Shown here one piece after another: positions 8,635 through 17,195 of a DNA stretch of 64,000 bases (positions are counted from its first letter, which is position 1; each line of letters opens with the position of its first letter). The translations under genes were made by a program, and so were the position numbers. The DNA lies in contig NZ_CP016539.2 in NCBI RefSeq assembly GCF_001687605.2, positions 1,952,501-2,016,500 on the forward strand, given 5' to 3'. This DNA comes from Planococcus plakortidis (GTDB taxonomy: Bacteria > Bacillota > Bacilli > Bacillales_A > Planococcaceae). The notes under the pieces are model-generated. The model had not been told where the DNA came from. It searched no databases and was given only the letters and a program-made list of their open reading frames with translations.

Positions 8635-10677
8635 CTAATCAAGCCTTCCGCCTTCGAGAATGCCCGAGTCCTCAAGCATTGCCCGCAAGCATTTCGTTTC
8701 ATCCGAGACCCAAAACGCTTCACTCGCGATCAATTCTTCAGCATCTTTTCTCGCTGCCTCAAGCGCGCGGTAATCATGCACCAGATCCGCCATGCGGAAT
8801 TCGGGAATGCCGCTTTGCTTGCGGCCGAAGAAATCGCCGGGGCCGCGCAGCTCCAAATCCTTTTCAGCGAGAATGAAGCCGTCGTTCGTTTCGGTCATCG
8901 AGTTCATGCGCTCCTTGCCGATTTCCGTTTTCGGGTCCGCCAATAACACACAATACGACTGATCGCTACCCCGCCCGACACGCCCACGCAATTGGTGGAG
9001 CTGGGACAATCCGAAGCGTTCGGCGTCATAGATGAGCATGAACGACGCATTCGGGACATTGACGCCGACTTCGACGACTGTCGTCGACACGAGCACGGCG
9101 ATCTTCCCTTCGGCGAATTCGCGCATCGTCTCCTCTTTTTCATCCGGGTGCAGGCGGCCATGCATCAAGCCGACCGTATGGCGCCCTTCAAAATAAGCCG
9201 TCAATTGCTGATACAGTTCCACTGCATTTTGGTATTCCAAAGTTTCGGATTCCTCGATCAGCGGCGCGATGACATAGGCCTGGCGCCCGGCGAGCAGCTC
9301 TTTCTCCATTCGGCCGACAATTTTGCCGAACATTTCTTTTTTCATCCAATAGGTTTCAATTTCTTTTCGCCCGGCCGGCATTTCATCAATGATCGAGACA
9401 TCCATCTCACCAAAAGCCGAAATCGCGAGCGTCCGGGGAATCGGCGTCGCGGTCATGAATAGGACATCCGGGTTCAATGCTTTATCTTTCAGCACACGCC
9501 GCTGGTCCACGCCAAAACGGTGCTGTTCATCGGTGATGACGAGCCCGAGGCTTTTGAACAGGACTTCCGGCTGGATCAAGGCATGGGTGCCGATCAGAAT
9601 GTCGATTTCTCCGTCCACCAGACGCTTCAGCACTTCCTTGCGCCTCTTGCCTTTGACGGAACCTGTCAACAGGGCGACACTGACGCCAAATGGACGGAAC
9701 CATTCCTCGAGCGTATTGGCGTGTTGTTCGGCAAGGATTTCCGTCGGCGCCATGAGCGCCCCTTGCTTGCCTGCTGTTACGGCGGCATACAAAGCGATTG
9801 CAGCGACGACGGTCTTGCCCGACCCGACATCGCCCTGCAATAGACGGTTCATCCGGAACGGTTCTTTCATGTCGCGGCAGATTTCATTGACGACGCGTTT
9901 CTGGGCGCCGGTCAGATCGAATGGCAAGGCGTCGATGAATGCTTTCAGGCGCACAAGATCATAATCGATGAAAGAGCCGCCTTCCGCTTCCCGGTTTTTC
10001 TTGCGCAGCGCCTGCATCTTCAATTGGAACAGCAGAAGTTCCTCATACACGAAACGACGGCGCGCCTGCTTGAGCGATGCCGCATCTTCAGGAAAATGCA
10101 CGGTTTCGAGCGCTTGCTCAAACGGCAACAATTGGTATTCTTCGCGGATTGACGCAGGCAGGCAATCCTGCAGGCTGCCTTTCGTCGCATCCAGCGCTTG
10201 CCGCATCAATTTACGGAAGGTTTTCTGGTGCATCGAACCCTTCAGGCTGTATACCGGCTCAAAATCTGCGCCGTCGGTCCGCGGTCCGATGGAATGGCTG
10301 GAAACCGTGATCAATTGGCGGCCACGGTCCCATTTGCCGGTCAAGGTGACGACCGCTCCGATTTGCAATTTAGCTTTCACGTAATGCTGGTTGAAGAACA
10401 CGGCCTTGACGAGGTGACGCCCGACGAGCACCGTCACGGTCGTCCGCGATTTATTTTTCCCTAAAAAAAGGACGGAAGGCTCATTTTCGACCCTTCCCTC
10501 CACCGTTACCCGTTCATTATGGGGCGTTTCAGCCAGATCTTTCAGCTGGAAATCCTCGTGGCGATACGGGAAGGTCATGATCAAGTCTTCAAGACTTTCA
10601 ATCTTCATGTCCCGCAAGGTTTCAGCCGCTTGCTTCCCGACTCCCTTCAATGAAGAAACGGGCGCTTTATTGTCCAC
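8635..10677 (-). CDS. recG: ATP-dependent DNA helicase RecG
   Basis: Superfamily 2 helicase that regresses stalled replication forks and branch-migrates Holliday junctions. It has 680 residues, the normal length. The N-terminal wedge/OB domain contains the ERVTVEGRV strand, followed by Walker A GDVGSGKTVVA, the DEQH box (ITDEQHRFGVDQR), motif III TATPIPRTLA and the C-terminal motif QLRGRVGRG. The start is GTG 10677, inside the end of sdaAA (11-base overlap) with only a weak ribosome site, so it is probably translationally coupled. It is the last gene of sdaAB-sdaAA-recG. Confidence 0.95.
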   Translation of the reverse strand: MDNKAPVSSLKGVGKQAAETLRDMKIESLEDLIMTFPYRHEDFQLKDLAETPHNERVTVEGRVENEPSVLFLGKNKSRTTVTVLVGRHLVKAVFFNQHYVKAKLQIGAVVTLTGKWDRGRQLITVSSHSIGPRTDGADFEPVYSLKGSMHQKTFRKLMRQALDATKGSLQDCLPASIREEYQLLPFEQALETVHFPEDAASLKQARRRFVYEELLLFQLKMQALRKKNREAEGGSFIDYDLVRLKAFIDALPFDLTGAQKRVVNEICRDMKEPFRMNRLLQGDVGSGKTVVAAIALYAAVTAGKQGALMAPTEILAEQHANTLEEWFRPFGVSVALLTGSVKGKRRKEVLKRLVDGEIDILIGTHALIQPEVLFKSLGLVITDEQHRFGVDQRRVLKDKALNPDVLFMTATPIPRTLAISAFGEMDVSIIDEMPAGRKEIETYWMKKEMFGKIVGRMEKELLAGRQAYVIAPLIEESETLEYQNAVELYQQLTAYFEGRHTVGLMHGRLHPDEKEETMREFAEGKIAVLVSTTVVEVGVNVPNASFMLIYDAERFGLSQLHQLRGRVGRGSDQSYCVLLADPKTEIGKERMNSMTETNDGFILAEKDLELRGPGDFFGRKQSGIPEFRMADLVHDYRALEAARKDAEELIASEAFWVSDETKCLRAMLEDSGILEGGRLD

Positions 10678-11566
10678 TGCCGACTACCGATCCGCCGAAG
10701 ATTTTCGATTCAAGCCATTTGCCGGTCGGTGTCGCGGCCAATCCGCCTTTTGCCGTTTCGCGGAACGCGCTAGGCATCGCTTGCCCGATTTCGAACATGG
10801 CGCTGATGACTTCGTCGCACGGGATGCGGCTGGTCACGCCGGCGAGCGCCATATCGGCAGCGACGACCGCATTGGATGCACCCATGGCGTTGCGCTTCAC
10901 GCATGGTACTTCCACGAGCCCCGCCACAGGGTCGCAGACTAGACCGAGCATATTCTTCAAGGTGATGGCAAACGCTTCGGAACTTTGTTGAGGCGTGCCG
11001 CCAGCCATCTCGATGATGGCCGCAGAAGCCATCGCCGCCGCAGAGCCGACTTCCGCCTGGCATCCGCCGGCCGCGCCGGAAATCGAAGCGTTGTTGGCCA
11101 CGACAAAGCCGAACGCCCCCGATGTGAACAGGTAACGGATCATCTGCTCACGCGTCGGGTTCAGTTTGTTCTTCACGGCAAACAATGTGCCCGGTACGAC
11201 TCCCGCGGATCCTGCCGTCGGGGTCGCACAGATCGTGCCCATCGCCGCGTTCACTTCATTCGTCGCGACAGCTTTGCTGACGGCATCAAGCAATAGGTTG
11301 CCGGACAGGCTGTCGCCGCGCTCCATGTATTTCTGCAACAGGACTGCATCTCCGCCCGTCAGGCCCGAAACGGAATGGACGCCTTTAAGCCCCTTTTCCA
11401 CCGCTTCTTCCATGACGGTCAAATTGCGCTCCATCTGCTGCATGATTTCTTCCCGTGAACGGTCGGTGATAAGCATCTCCTGCTCGATCATGATTTCGGA
11501 AATGAGCTTGCCTTCTTTCTCTGCCCGTTCTACGAGTTCCCTTACATTCCGGAATAGAACATCCAT
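10667..11566 (-). CDS. sdaAA: L-serine dehydratase, alpha subunit
   Basis: Catalytic, iron-sulfur-containing subunit of the two-component L-serine ammonia-lyase that converts L-serine to pyruvate and ammonia. It has 299 residues. Cysteines that fit the 4Fe-4S cluster ligands are in ICATPTAGSAG, GGCQAEVGSA and CDPVAGLVEVPC. The gene starts at ATG 11566 behind GGAGGT, 16 bases after sdaAB, matching the split enzyme of Bacillus. Serine breakdown here feeds pyruvate; a D-serine dehydratase is encoded elsewhere in the window (31530-32864). Confidence 0.95.
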   Translation of the reverse strand: MDVLFRNVRELVERAEKEGKLISEIMIEQEMLITDRSREEIMQQMERNLTVMEEAVEKGLKGVHSVSGLTGGDAVLLQKYMERGDSLSGNLLLDAVSKAVATNEVNAAMGTICATPTAGSAGVVPGTLFAVKNKLNPTREQMIRYLFTSGAFGFVVANNASISGAAGGCQAEVGSAAAMASAAIIEMAGGTPQQSSEAFAITLKNMLGLVCDPVAGLVEVPCVKRNAMGASNAVVAADMALAGVTSRIPCDEVISAMFEIGQAMPSAFRETAKGGLAATPTGKWLESKIFGGSVVGSGQ

Positions 11567-11582
11567 TTCTCATACCTCCAGT

Positions 11583-12245
11583 TTAGTCGGCGATGCGTGT
11601 GACTTGCGTAATATTCGGCAACTCGCGCAACTCGCCCATCACTTCTTGGCCGACGGTTTGGTCGACTTCGATGACCATCAATGCCATGTCCCCGCGTTCT
11701 TTGCGTGACACTTCCATATGGCCGATGTTGATATCGTATTTATATAAACAATTCGCTACATTTGCGATACAGCCCGAGCGGTCGTCATGGACGACAAGGA
11801 TCGCCGGGTGGTTGCCAGATAGCCTGAGCGGGAAGCCGTTCAGTTCCGTGATCTCGATCTTGCCCCCGCCGATGGAAATCCCCATCATCGACATTTCGGA
11901 TTTGTCGTCCCCAATGACGATGCGCGCCGTATTCGGGTGATCGACGTGTCCCGTCTCCGGAATGAATTCAAAGCTCAAACCGAGTTTTTCCGCTTCTTCG
12001 AAAGCGGTCTTGATGCGTTCATCGAATGTATCATAGTCCAATAACCCGCCGACGATCGCCACATCGGTCGAATGGCCTTTATAGGTTTCGGCGAAAGAAC
12101 CGTATAAATGGATCTTCGCCCATGCCGGCTGCCTTCCGAACAGGTCGCGTGCTACCCTGCCGATGCGTGCCGCACCTGCAGTATGCGATGATGATGGCCC
12201 GATCATGACCGGGCCGATTATATCAAAAACAGATTTGAACTTCAT
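11583..12245 (-). CDS. sdaAB: L-serine dehydratase, beta subunit
   Basis: Partner subunit of SdaAA. It has 220 residues with the N-terminal signature FDIIGPVMIGPSSSHTAGA and a C-terminal ACT domain (VVHDDRSGCIANVANCL) that usually binds the amino-acid ligand. Start ATG 12245 follows GAGGGG by 7 bases; the frame remains open upstream to 12260 but has no better site. It is the first gene of sdaAB-sdaAA-recG. The promoter just upstream carries a palindrome over its -10 box that is nearly identical to the one in front of yloU. Confidence 0.94.
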   Translation of the reverse strand: MKFKSVFDIIGPVMIGPSSSHTAGAARIGRVARDLFGRQPAWAKIHLYGSFAETYKGHSTDVAIVGGLLDYDTFDERIKTAFEEAEKLGLSFEFIPETGHVDHPNTARIVIGDDKSEMSMMGISIGGGKIEITELNGFPLRLSGNHPAILVVHDDRSGCIANVANCLYKYDINIGHMEVSRKERGDMALMVIEVDQTVGQEVMGELRELPNITQVTRIAD

Positions 12246-12275
12246 GCCCAAACCCCTCACTTTCCGTCTCGTATA

Positions 12276-12294
12276 ATTTCATTTTACATGAAAT
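12276..12294. repeat. Palindrome over the sdaAB -10 box
   Basis: ATTTCAT and ATGAAAT arms, 7 of 7 matching, separated by 5 bases. The inner 17 bases differ by one base from an element at 14536-14552 in the yloU promoter. Both start 32 bases upstream of their gene's start codon. A possible operator for an unidentified regulator. Confidence 0.55.
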
Positions 12295-12309
12295 GCCCCA
12301 AGGAAACAA
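12281..12309 (-). promoter_or_regulatory. Promoter of sdaAB-sdaAA-recG
   Basis: Minus-strand -35 TTGTTT (12304-12309), 17-base spacer, -10 TAAAAT (12281-12286). The -10 lies inside a perfect inverted repeat (12276-12294). No other feature was seen in the intergenic stretch up to the fakA terminator. Confidence 0.55.
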
Positions 12310-12423
12310 AGATAATAAAGCGCATACATTGTCTTAGCCGTGGGCTTTCACGCTCCGGTCGGCAATTTTCACTCGCTCGCGATATTTTATATATTGCCCA
12401 TTCCTTCTCTATTTTGCCAAAAT

Positions 12424-12464
12424 AAAAAAAGCGGAAACCCGCTGTCTGGTTCCCGGGCCTCCGC
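12424..12464 (-). terminator. Terminator of yloU-fakA
   Basis: Just after the fakA stop (12471): a hairpin closed by GCGGA/TCCGC with an inner AACC/GGTT stem and a bulge, followed on the minus strand by seven T (12424-12430). The stem is imperfect, but the position and T run fit a terminator. Confidence 0.65.
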
Positions 12465-12470
12465 CTAAAC

Positions 12471-14123
12471 TTATTCAACTGCCAGAATGTATGGATAAAG
12501 CGGCTGTTTGCCGTTGTGGATCTCCACTTCGACATCGCCGTTCAATGATTCGATGAATGCGCCTAGTTTTTCGGCATCTGATTCATTGACATCTTCGCCG
12601 AAGAGAATCGTGACGATTTCCGCCTCCGCATCGACCAATGTTTTGCACAGCTCTTCCGCGACTTTCTCGAGGCTTTGATCCGACACGACGATCTTGCCTT
12701 CGGAAATCCCCATGAAATCGTCTTTCTTGATGGAGATGCCATCGATTGAAGTATCACGCACCGCAAAAGTGACCGAGCCGGACTTGACGTTCTTGATCGC
12801 CTCGCCCATCGCTTGTTGATTGTCCGCAACAGCGGCTTCTGGGTTGAAGGCGAGAAGCGCCGACATTCCTTGTGGGACATCTTTCGTCGGCACGACTGCC
12901 GCCTCGATATCCAGAAGCTCTGCTGCCTGCTCCGCCGCCATGATGATATTTTTATTGTTCGGCAAGATCAATACGCGTTCCGCGCCGATCGAACGGACCG
13001 CATTGACGATGTCTTCGGTAGACGGGTTCATCGTCTGGCCGCCTTCGATGACGTAGGAAGCGCCGATCGAACGGAGCAATTCCGCTACGCCTTCTCCCAT
13101 CGCTACCGTGACAATCGCATAAGGATGCTTCGCCTGTTCAGCCGGAGTGGCCTTTTTATGGTCTTCACCGACTATATCGGTGTGTTGCTGGCGCATGTTT
13201 TCGATCTTCATGCTGATCAGGCTTCCGTATTCCTGGCCATATGTAAGGACTTTACCCGGTTCTTCGGAGTGGATATGGATTTTTGCGATCTCGTCGTCTG
13301 AAATGACCAGAAGCGAATCGCCATAAGCGCTTAAGTCCGTCCGGAACTCGGCTTCATTGAATGGTCGTTTGCCTTCTTCGAATTTGACCATGAACTCCGT
13401 GCAATAGCCGAATTCGATATCTTCCGTGTTCATGAATCCTGCGATATTCTTATGGTGCTCGGCGCTGACCAGTTCATCCATCGAATTATCGACATGCTTC
13501 TCCGGCAATGCTTCGCCTTTCAATGATGCAAGAAATCCTTCATAGACATAGACAAGGCCTTGCCCGCCACTGTCGACAACTCCGACTTCCTTCAGTACCG
13601 GCAGCAGGTCCGGTGTTCTCTCAAGCGATGCTTTCGCTTCAGTGACGATCGCTTCGAACAGCACGATGATATCTTCTTCATTGTCTGCTAGGCTCATTCC
13701 TTTAGCCGCCGCATCTTTCGCGACCGTCAGGATAGTGCCTTCGACCGGTTTCATGACAGCCTTATAAGCGGTCTCGACGCCGTGTTGCAAAGCGTGCGCC
13801 AGTTTCTTCGCAGAAAGCTCCTGCTCATCGACAATGAATTTGCCGAACCCGCGGAACAACTGCGACAAAATGACGCCTGAGTTGCCGCGTGCGCCCATCA
13901 AAAGGCCTTTTGATAAAGCGCTCGCTGTTTTCCCGATATGTTCTTGCGCGTGGGCTTCTGTCTCTTTTGCTCCGGATGTCATCGATAAATTCATGTTCGT
14001 CCCAGTATCGCCGTCCGGCACCGGGAAGACGTTCAATGCATCTACATAATCCGCATTTTGGTATAGATGGTGCGAACCCATCTGCACCATTTCAGCGAAT
14101 TTCACTCCGTTTAATGACTTCAT
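12471..14123 (-). CDS. fakA: Fatty acid kinase FakA (DAK2/DhaL-type, YloV)
   Basis: ATP-binding component of the fatty-acid kinase that phosphorylates exogenous fatty acids held by FakB proteins, so they can enter phospholipid synthesis through PlsX/PlsY. It has 550 residues. The N-terminal DhaL domain carries the metal and nucleotide loop NVFPVPDGDTGTNM (about residues 31-44) and GARGNSGVILSQ. The central and C-terminal DegV-like domains bind FakB. It is co-directional with yloU (18-base gap) and lies near the fapR/plsX operon, as in other Bacillales. The function is assigned from the family. Confidence 0.9.
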   Translation of the reverse strand: MKSLNGVKFAEMVQMGSHHLYQNADYVDALNVFPVPDGDTGTNMNLSMTSGAKETEAHAQEHIGKTASALSKGLLMGARGNSGVILSQLFRGFGKFIVDEQELSAKKLAHALQHGVETAYKAVMKPVEGTILTVAKDAAAKGMSLADNEEDIIVLFEAIVTEAKASLERTPDLLPVLKEVGVVDSGGQGLVYVYEGFLASLKGEALPEKHVDNSMDELVSAEHHKNIAGFMNTEDIEFGYCTEFMVKFEEGKRPFNEAEFRTDLSAYGDSLLVISDDEIAKIHIHSEEPGKVLTYGQEYGSLISMKIENMRQQHTDIVGEDHKKATPAEQAKHPYAIVTVAMGEGVAELLRSIGASYVIEGGQTMNPSTEDIVNAVRSIGAERVLILPNNKNIIMAAEQAAELLDIEAAVVPTKDVPQGMSALLAFNPEAAVADNQQAMGEAIKNVKSGSVTFAVRDTSIDGISIKKDDFMGISEGKIVVSDQSLEKVAEELCKTLVDAEAEIVTILFGEDVNESDAEKLGAFIESLNGDVEVEIHNGKQPLYPYILAVE

Positions 14124-14141
14124 AACCGAATTTTCCTCCTC

Positions 14142-14504
14142 TTACGGGTTCGTCACACGAACGCCCTGGACATAAATGTTTACCGCACTAACCGGCATGC
14201 CCAATGTTTTTGTAATTGTATATTTCACTTTGGATTGGACTTGATACGCCACTTCCGAAATTTTCGTTCCGTAGCTGATGATTACATACATATCAATGAC
14301 CAAATCGCCGTCTTCCTGGCGCACAAGGACTCCTTTGGCGAAGTTCTCTTTGCGGAGAATGTCCGTGAGGCCGTCGCGGATCTGGTGTTTGGTTGCCATT
14401 CCTACGATGCCGTAGCATTCGATTGCAGCACCGCCGGCTATTTGGGCTATCACATCATTGGAAATATCGATTTGACCATATTCATTATTCAACTCAATCG
14501 ACAT
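14142..14504 (-). CDS. yloU: Asp23/Gls24 family envelope stress protein YloU
   Basis: Small protein of the Asp23/Gls24 family (120 residues), whose members associate with the membrane and respond to cell-envelope stress in staphylococci and related bacteria. Family features seen are the IDISNDVIAQIAGGAA N-terminus and the alternating hydrophobic strands with YGTKISEVAYQVQSKVKYTI. The start is ATG 14504 behind GAGGAGG. It always precedes fakA in Bacillales. The biochemical role is unknown; a scaffold role linked to fatty-acid use is only a guess from context. Confidence 0.88.
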   Translation of the reverse strand: MSIELNNEYGQIDISNDVIAQIAGGAAIECYGIVGMATKHQIRDGLTDILRKENFAKGVLVRQEDGDLVIDMYVIISYGTKISEVAYQVQSKVKYTITKTLGMPVSAVNIYVQGVRVTNP

Positions 14505-14535
14505 TAAAATTCCTCCTCGAGTCCTATTTCACTCT

Positions 14536-14552
14536 TTTCATTCTACATGAAA
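14536..14552. promoter_or_regulatory. yloU-fakA promoter region with palindrome
   Basis: Minus-strand TTTCATGTAGAATGAAA, with 6-bp inverted arms around the -10 box TAGAAT (14540-14545). The only -35 candidate at 17-base spacing (TTTTCT) is poor. The element matches the sdaAB promoter palindrome at 12277-12293 in 16 of 17 bases and sits at the same distance from the start codon. Confidence 0.55.
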
Positions 14553-14620
14553 GCCCTTTATAAGAAAAGCCAACGTTTTAGCCTGTAAAGGTTTTTTTCT
14601 TGAAAGGCTATGAATTTCAC

Positions 14621-14649
14621 TTGCGCCCCTCTTTTTTCTATGGTAAATT
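14621..14649 (+). promoter_or_regulatory. Promoter of rpmB
   Basis: -35 TTGCGC (14621-14626), 17-base spacer, -10 TAAATT (14644-14649), about 75 bases before the rpmB start and divergent from yloU. Confidence 0.55.
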
Positions 14650-14724
14650 ATTAAAGTATGTGAAACGAAAAACGAACTGAAATTCTATTATAATTTTCAG
14701 CTTCACTTGTGAGGAGGGACTTAC

Positions 14725-14913
14725 ATGCCAAAAGTATGTGCAGTATCTGGACGTAAAGCTCGTTCTGGAAACAGCCGTTCACACGCGTTGAACTCGACAA
14801 AACGTACATGGGGAGCAAACCTTCAAAAAGTTCGCATCCTTGTTGACGGCAAGCCGAAACGTGTATGGGTTTCCGCGAGAGCATTGAAATCAGGAAAAGT
14901 TGAGCGCGTCTAA
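14725..14913 (+). CDS. rpmB: 50S ribosomal protein L28
   Basis: Structural protein of the large ribosomal subunit. It has 62 residues, very basic, with the highly conserved [19 protein letters not shown] block and the C-terminus [24 protein letters not shown] ribosome site lies before ATG 14725. The gene is on the plus strand, divergent from yloU and convergent with thiN, as in Bacillus. In B. subtilis the tiny sporulation gene spoVM lies next to it; no equivalent is seen here. Confidence 0.97.
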   Translation: MPKVCAVSGRKARSGNSRSHALNSTKRTWGANLQKVRILVDGKPKRVWVSARALKSGKVERV

Positions 14914-14926
14914 ACCGCTCATGAAT

Positions 14927-14966
14927 AATGCCAGGCCTGACATCTGTCAGCCTGGCATTTTTTCGT
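14927..14966 (+). terminator. Rho-independent terminator of rpmB
   Basis: AATGCCAGG/CCTGGCATT stem extended inward by CTGAC/GTCAG, followed by six T. It lies just after the rpmB stop codon and before the convergent thiN end. Confidence 0.9.
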
Positions 14967-14970
14967 GCGT

Positions 14971-15609
14971 TCAATCTGAACTTTCGATGACGATCAGATG
15001 CCCGCCCGTGAATTCAAGCGTGCCGTCTCGCATTAATTCATTGCTGATAAAGCGCGTCGAACCAAATGGTATCCGCTCATCCTCCACTGGATATCTGAAC
15101 CCTTCCAACGTGAAGCCGCTCACTTCTTCCGCAAACGGGTAAAAGGAGATGTACTTGAATTCCCCGCCCGCTTCAAAGTTGTACTTTCCGGGTTCCATGA
15201 AACGGATGCGGTTCTGCTTGTTCAATACAATGAAATCGATATCCGGATAGCTTCGTTGGTAAGCAAAGACAATATGCAGCGCAGCCATGTAATGGTCCAG
15301 CCTGCCGCCTGTCACGCCGGTGATGATGACCGTATCCGGGTTGTAATGCATCGCTTTTTTCAAGGCCAATTCCGTATCCGATTCATCCTTTTCCGCCGGC
15401 GACCGTTCAAGAGAAGGAAAAGCCGAGCGGATTTTTTCGTATTCGCGATCTGTCACCGAGTCAAAATCCCCGATCGCTTCCACCGGTTCGATCCCCAGCC
15501 CAAGCAATGTCATGACCCCTGCATCCACCCCGATATGTGAGGCTCCTTCATATAGAGAAAGGTCCGGCAATTCGTCTGCCGGACCTCCTGCTGTTAAGAC
15601 GACAATCAC
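14971..15609 (-). CDS. thiN: Thiamine pyrophosphokinase
   Basis: Transfers pyrophosphate from ATP to thiamine, making the cofactor thiamine diphosphate. It has 212 residues. Motifs include the N-terminal [24 protein letters not shown] (metal-binding aspartates) and [11 protein letters not shown]. Start GTG 15609 overlaps the rpe stop codon (GTGA) and gives the family-like start before VVLTAGGP; the frame is open upstream to 15720 but only inside rpe. It follows rsgA and rpe in one operon. Confidence 0.92.
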   Translation of the reverse strand: MIVVLTAGGPADELPDLSLYEGASHIGVDAGVMTLLGLGIEPVEAIGDFDSVTDREYEKIRSAFPSLERSPAEKDESDTELALKKAMHYNPDTVIITGVTGGRLDHYMAALHIVFAYQRSYPDIDFIVLNKQNRIRFMEPGKYNFEAGGEFKYISFYPFAEEVSGFTLEGFRYPVEDERIPFGSTRFISNELMRDGTLEFTGGHLIVIESSD

Positions 15610-16271
15610 GAGAGAGCCCCTTGCCCCGCTTTTTTGATTGCCTGCAAAGCTTGCGTGCGGTCTTGCTTGCCGAAAATGGCAGACCCGGCCACAAAGACGT
15701 TCGCTCCTGCCTGTGCACACGGAACGATCGTTTCTTCATTGATGCCGCCATCGATTTGGATATCGACAGACAAGCCTTTGTCTTTGATCAATTGCGACAA
15801 TGCAGCAACTTTCGGGACGACTGAATGGATGAACTTCTGTCCGCCAAATCCTGGGTTAACGGTCATGAACAGCACCAAGTCGATATCTTCAAGAACATGC
15901 TGGATCGTTTCGATCGGCGTGTGCGGGTTCAAGACGACACCCGGTTTGACGCCGAATGAACGAATCAATTGGATGGTGCGGTGAAGATGTGGGCACGCTT
16001 CGACATGGACGGTAATATAATCCGCTCCTGCCTTGGCAAAATCTTCGATGTAGCGGTCCGGGTTCTCGATCATCAAATGGACATCGAGCGGAAGCTGTGT
16101 CAACGGGCGGAGCGCATCGACCACAATCGGTCCCATCGTGATATTCGGGACGAAATGGCCGTCCATGACATCGATATGGATCCAATCGGCTCCGGCTTTT
16201 TCGACTTCCTGTACTTCTTGTCCAAGTTTCGCGAAATCTGCTGCTAGTATAGACGGTGCAATTTTAATCAT
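15606..16271 (-). CDS. rpe: Ribulose-phosphate 3-epimerase
   Basis: Interconverts ribulose 5-phosphate and xylulose 5-phosphate in the pentose phosphate pathway. It is a 221-residue TIM barrel starting [13 protein letters not shown], with metal-site motifs [21 protein letters not shown] and the phosphate loop (IQIDGGI, VAGSAIF). It overlaps the rsgA end by 8 bases and the thiN start by 4. The ribosome site is GAGGT. Confidence 0.96.
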   Translation of the reverse strand: MIKIAPSILAADFAKLGQEVQEVEKAGADWIHIDVMDGHFVPNITMGPIVVDALRPLTQLPLDVHLMIENPDRYIEDFAKAGADYITVHVEACPHLHRTIQLIRSFGVKPGVVLNPHTPIETIQHVLEDIDLVLFMTVNPGFGGQKFIHSVVPKVAALSQLIKDKGLSVDIQIDGGINEETIVPCAQAGANVFVAGSAIFGKQDRTQALQAIKKAGQGALS

Positions 16272-17160
16272 GTGAATACCTCGGCTTTCGATTCATTATT
16301 TCTTCCAAGAATTTCAAGTAATGCTTGTAACGGTATTCCGGAATCTCCCCTGTCTCAACCGCTTTTTTGATGGCACATTTCGGTTCATTCAAATGAAGGC
16401 ATTCACGGAATTTGCAGCCCCCTGAACGCTCTTCCATCTCCGGGAAGCATGCCGATAATTCCTCTTTTTCCAGTTGCTCGAAATCGAATGAGCTGAATCC
16501 CGGCGTGTCCGCCAGCAAACCGCCGTTGACTTCGATCAATTCAACATGGCGCGTCGTATGCTTTCCGCGGTTCAAGGCTTGCGAAATGTCATCGGTCTTC
16601 AACTTCAACGATGGCAAGATCGTATTCAGCAAAGTCGATTTCCCGACGCCCGACTGTCCGGCAAGAACGCTTGTCTTGCCGTCAAGAACCGGCATCAAGC
16701 TTGCACGCAAGCTCGGATCGTCTATGAAAGTTTCAATGACTTCGTAGCCGATTGCCCGGTAGTCGTCTGCGTAGCGGTCCAAATCTTCGCGTTCCGTCTC
16801 AGACAATAGATCGGTTTTCGTCAGGCAAATCACCGGCTCGATACCGAACGATTCAACCGCCACGAGAAAACGGTCCAAGAGCAAAGGATGAAAATCTGGC
16901 TGCTTGGCTGAAAATACGAGAATCGCTTGGTCGATGTTGGCGATCGGCGGGCGCACCAGCTCATTGTCGCGTTCTTCAATGTCCAGTATCGTCCCTTCGC
17001 GCTCGTTTTCTGCCTTGTATTCCACGAAATCGCCGACGAGCGGCGTGATTTGGCGATTCCGGAAAACCCCGCGGCCGCGGCATTGCGTATAACGCTCCCC
17101 GTCTTCATCCAATACATAATAGAAACCGCTTAACGCTTTCCTGATCTGACCTTTCGGCAT
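16264..17160 (-). CDS. rsgA: Ribosome small-subunit GTPase RsgA
   Basis: Circularly permuted GTPase that acts in late 30S subunit maturation. It has 298 residues: an N-terminal OB fold, then the G motifs in permuted order (TKTDLL, then [12 protein letters not shown], then ADTPGFSSF), and a C-terminal zinc finger with cysteines/histidine in [19 protein letters not shown] 17160 is preceded by AAGGAG. It lies directly after the prkC kinase gene; in Bacillus the kinase phosphorylates this GTPase, which fits the shared operon. Confidence 0.95.
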   Translation of the reverse strand: MPKGQIRKALSGFYYVLDEDGERYTQCRGRGVFRNRQITPLVGDFVEYKAENEREGTILDIEERDNELVRPPIANIDQAILVFSAKQPDFHPLLLDRFLVAVESFGIEPVICLTKTDLLSETEREDLDRYADDYRAIGYEVIETFIDDPSLRASLMPVLDGKTSVLAGQSGVGKSTLLNTILPSLKLKTDDISQALNRGKHTTRHVELIEVNGGLLADTPGFSSFDFEQLEKEELSACFPEMEERSGGCKFRECLHLNEPKCAIKKAVETGEIPEYRYKHYLKFLEEIMNRKPRYSHD

Positions 17161-17195
17161 AGCACCACTCCTTATCCCTTTTTTGTTTGGTTTGC

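Noticed and set aside
12284-12535. Open frame of 83 codons on the minus strand between fakA and sdaAB
   Set aside because: It runs through the fakA terminator and the end of fakA in another frame, has no ribosome site, and matches nothing recognisable.
14651-14974. Minus-strand frame opposite rpmB
   Set aside because: Antisense to a clear ribosomal protein gene and crosses its terminator; composition is not protein-like.
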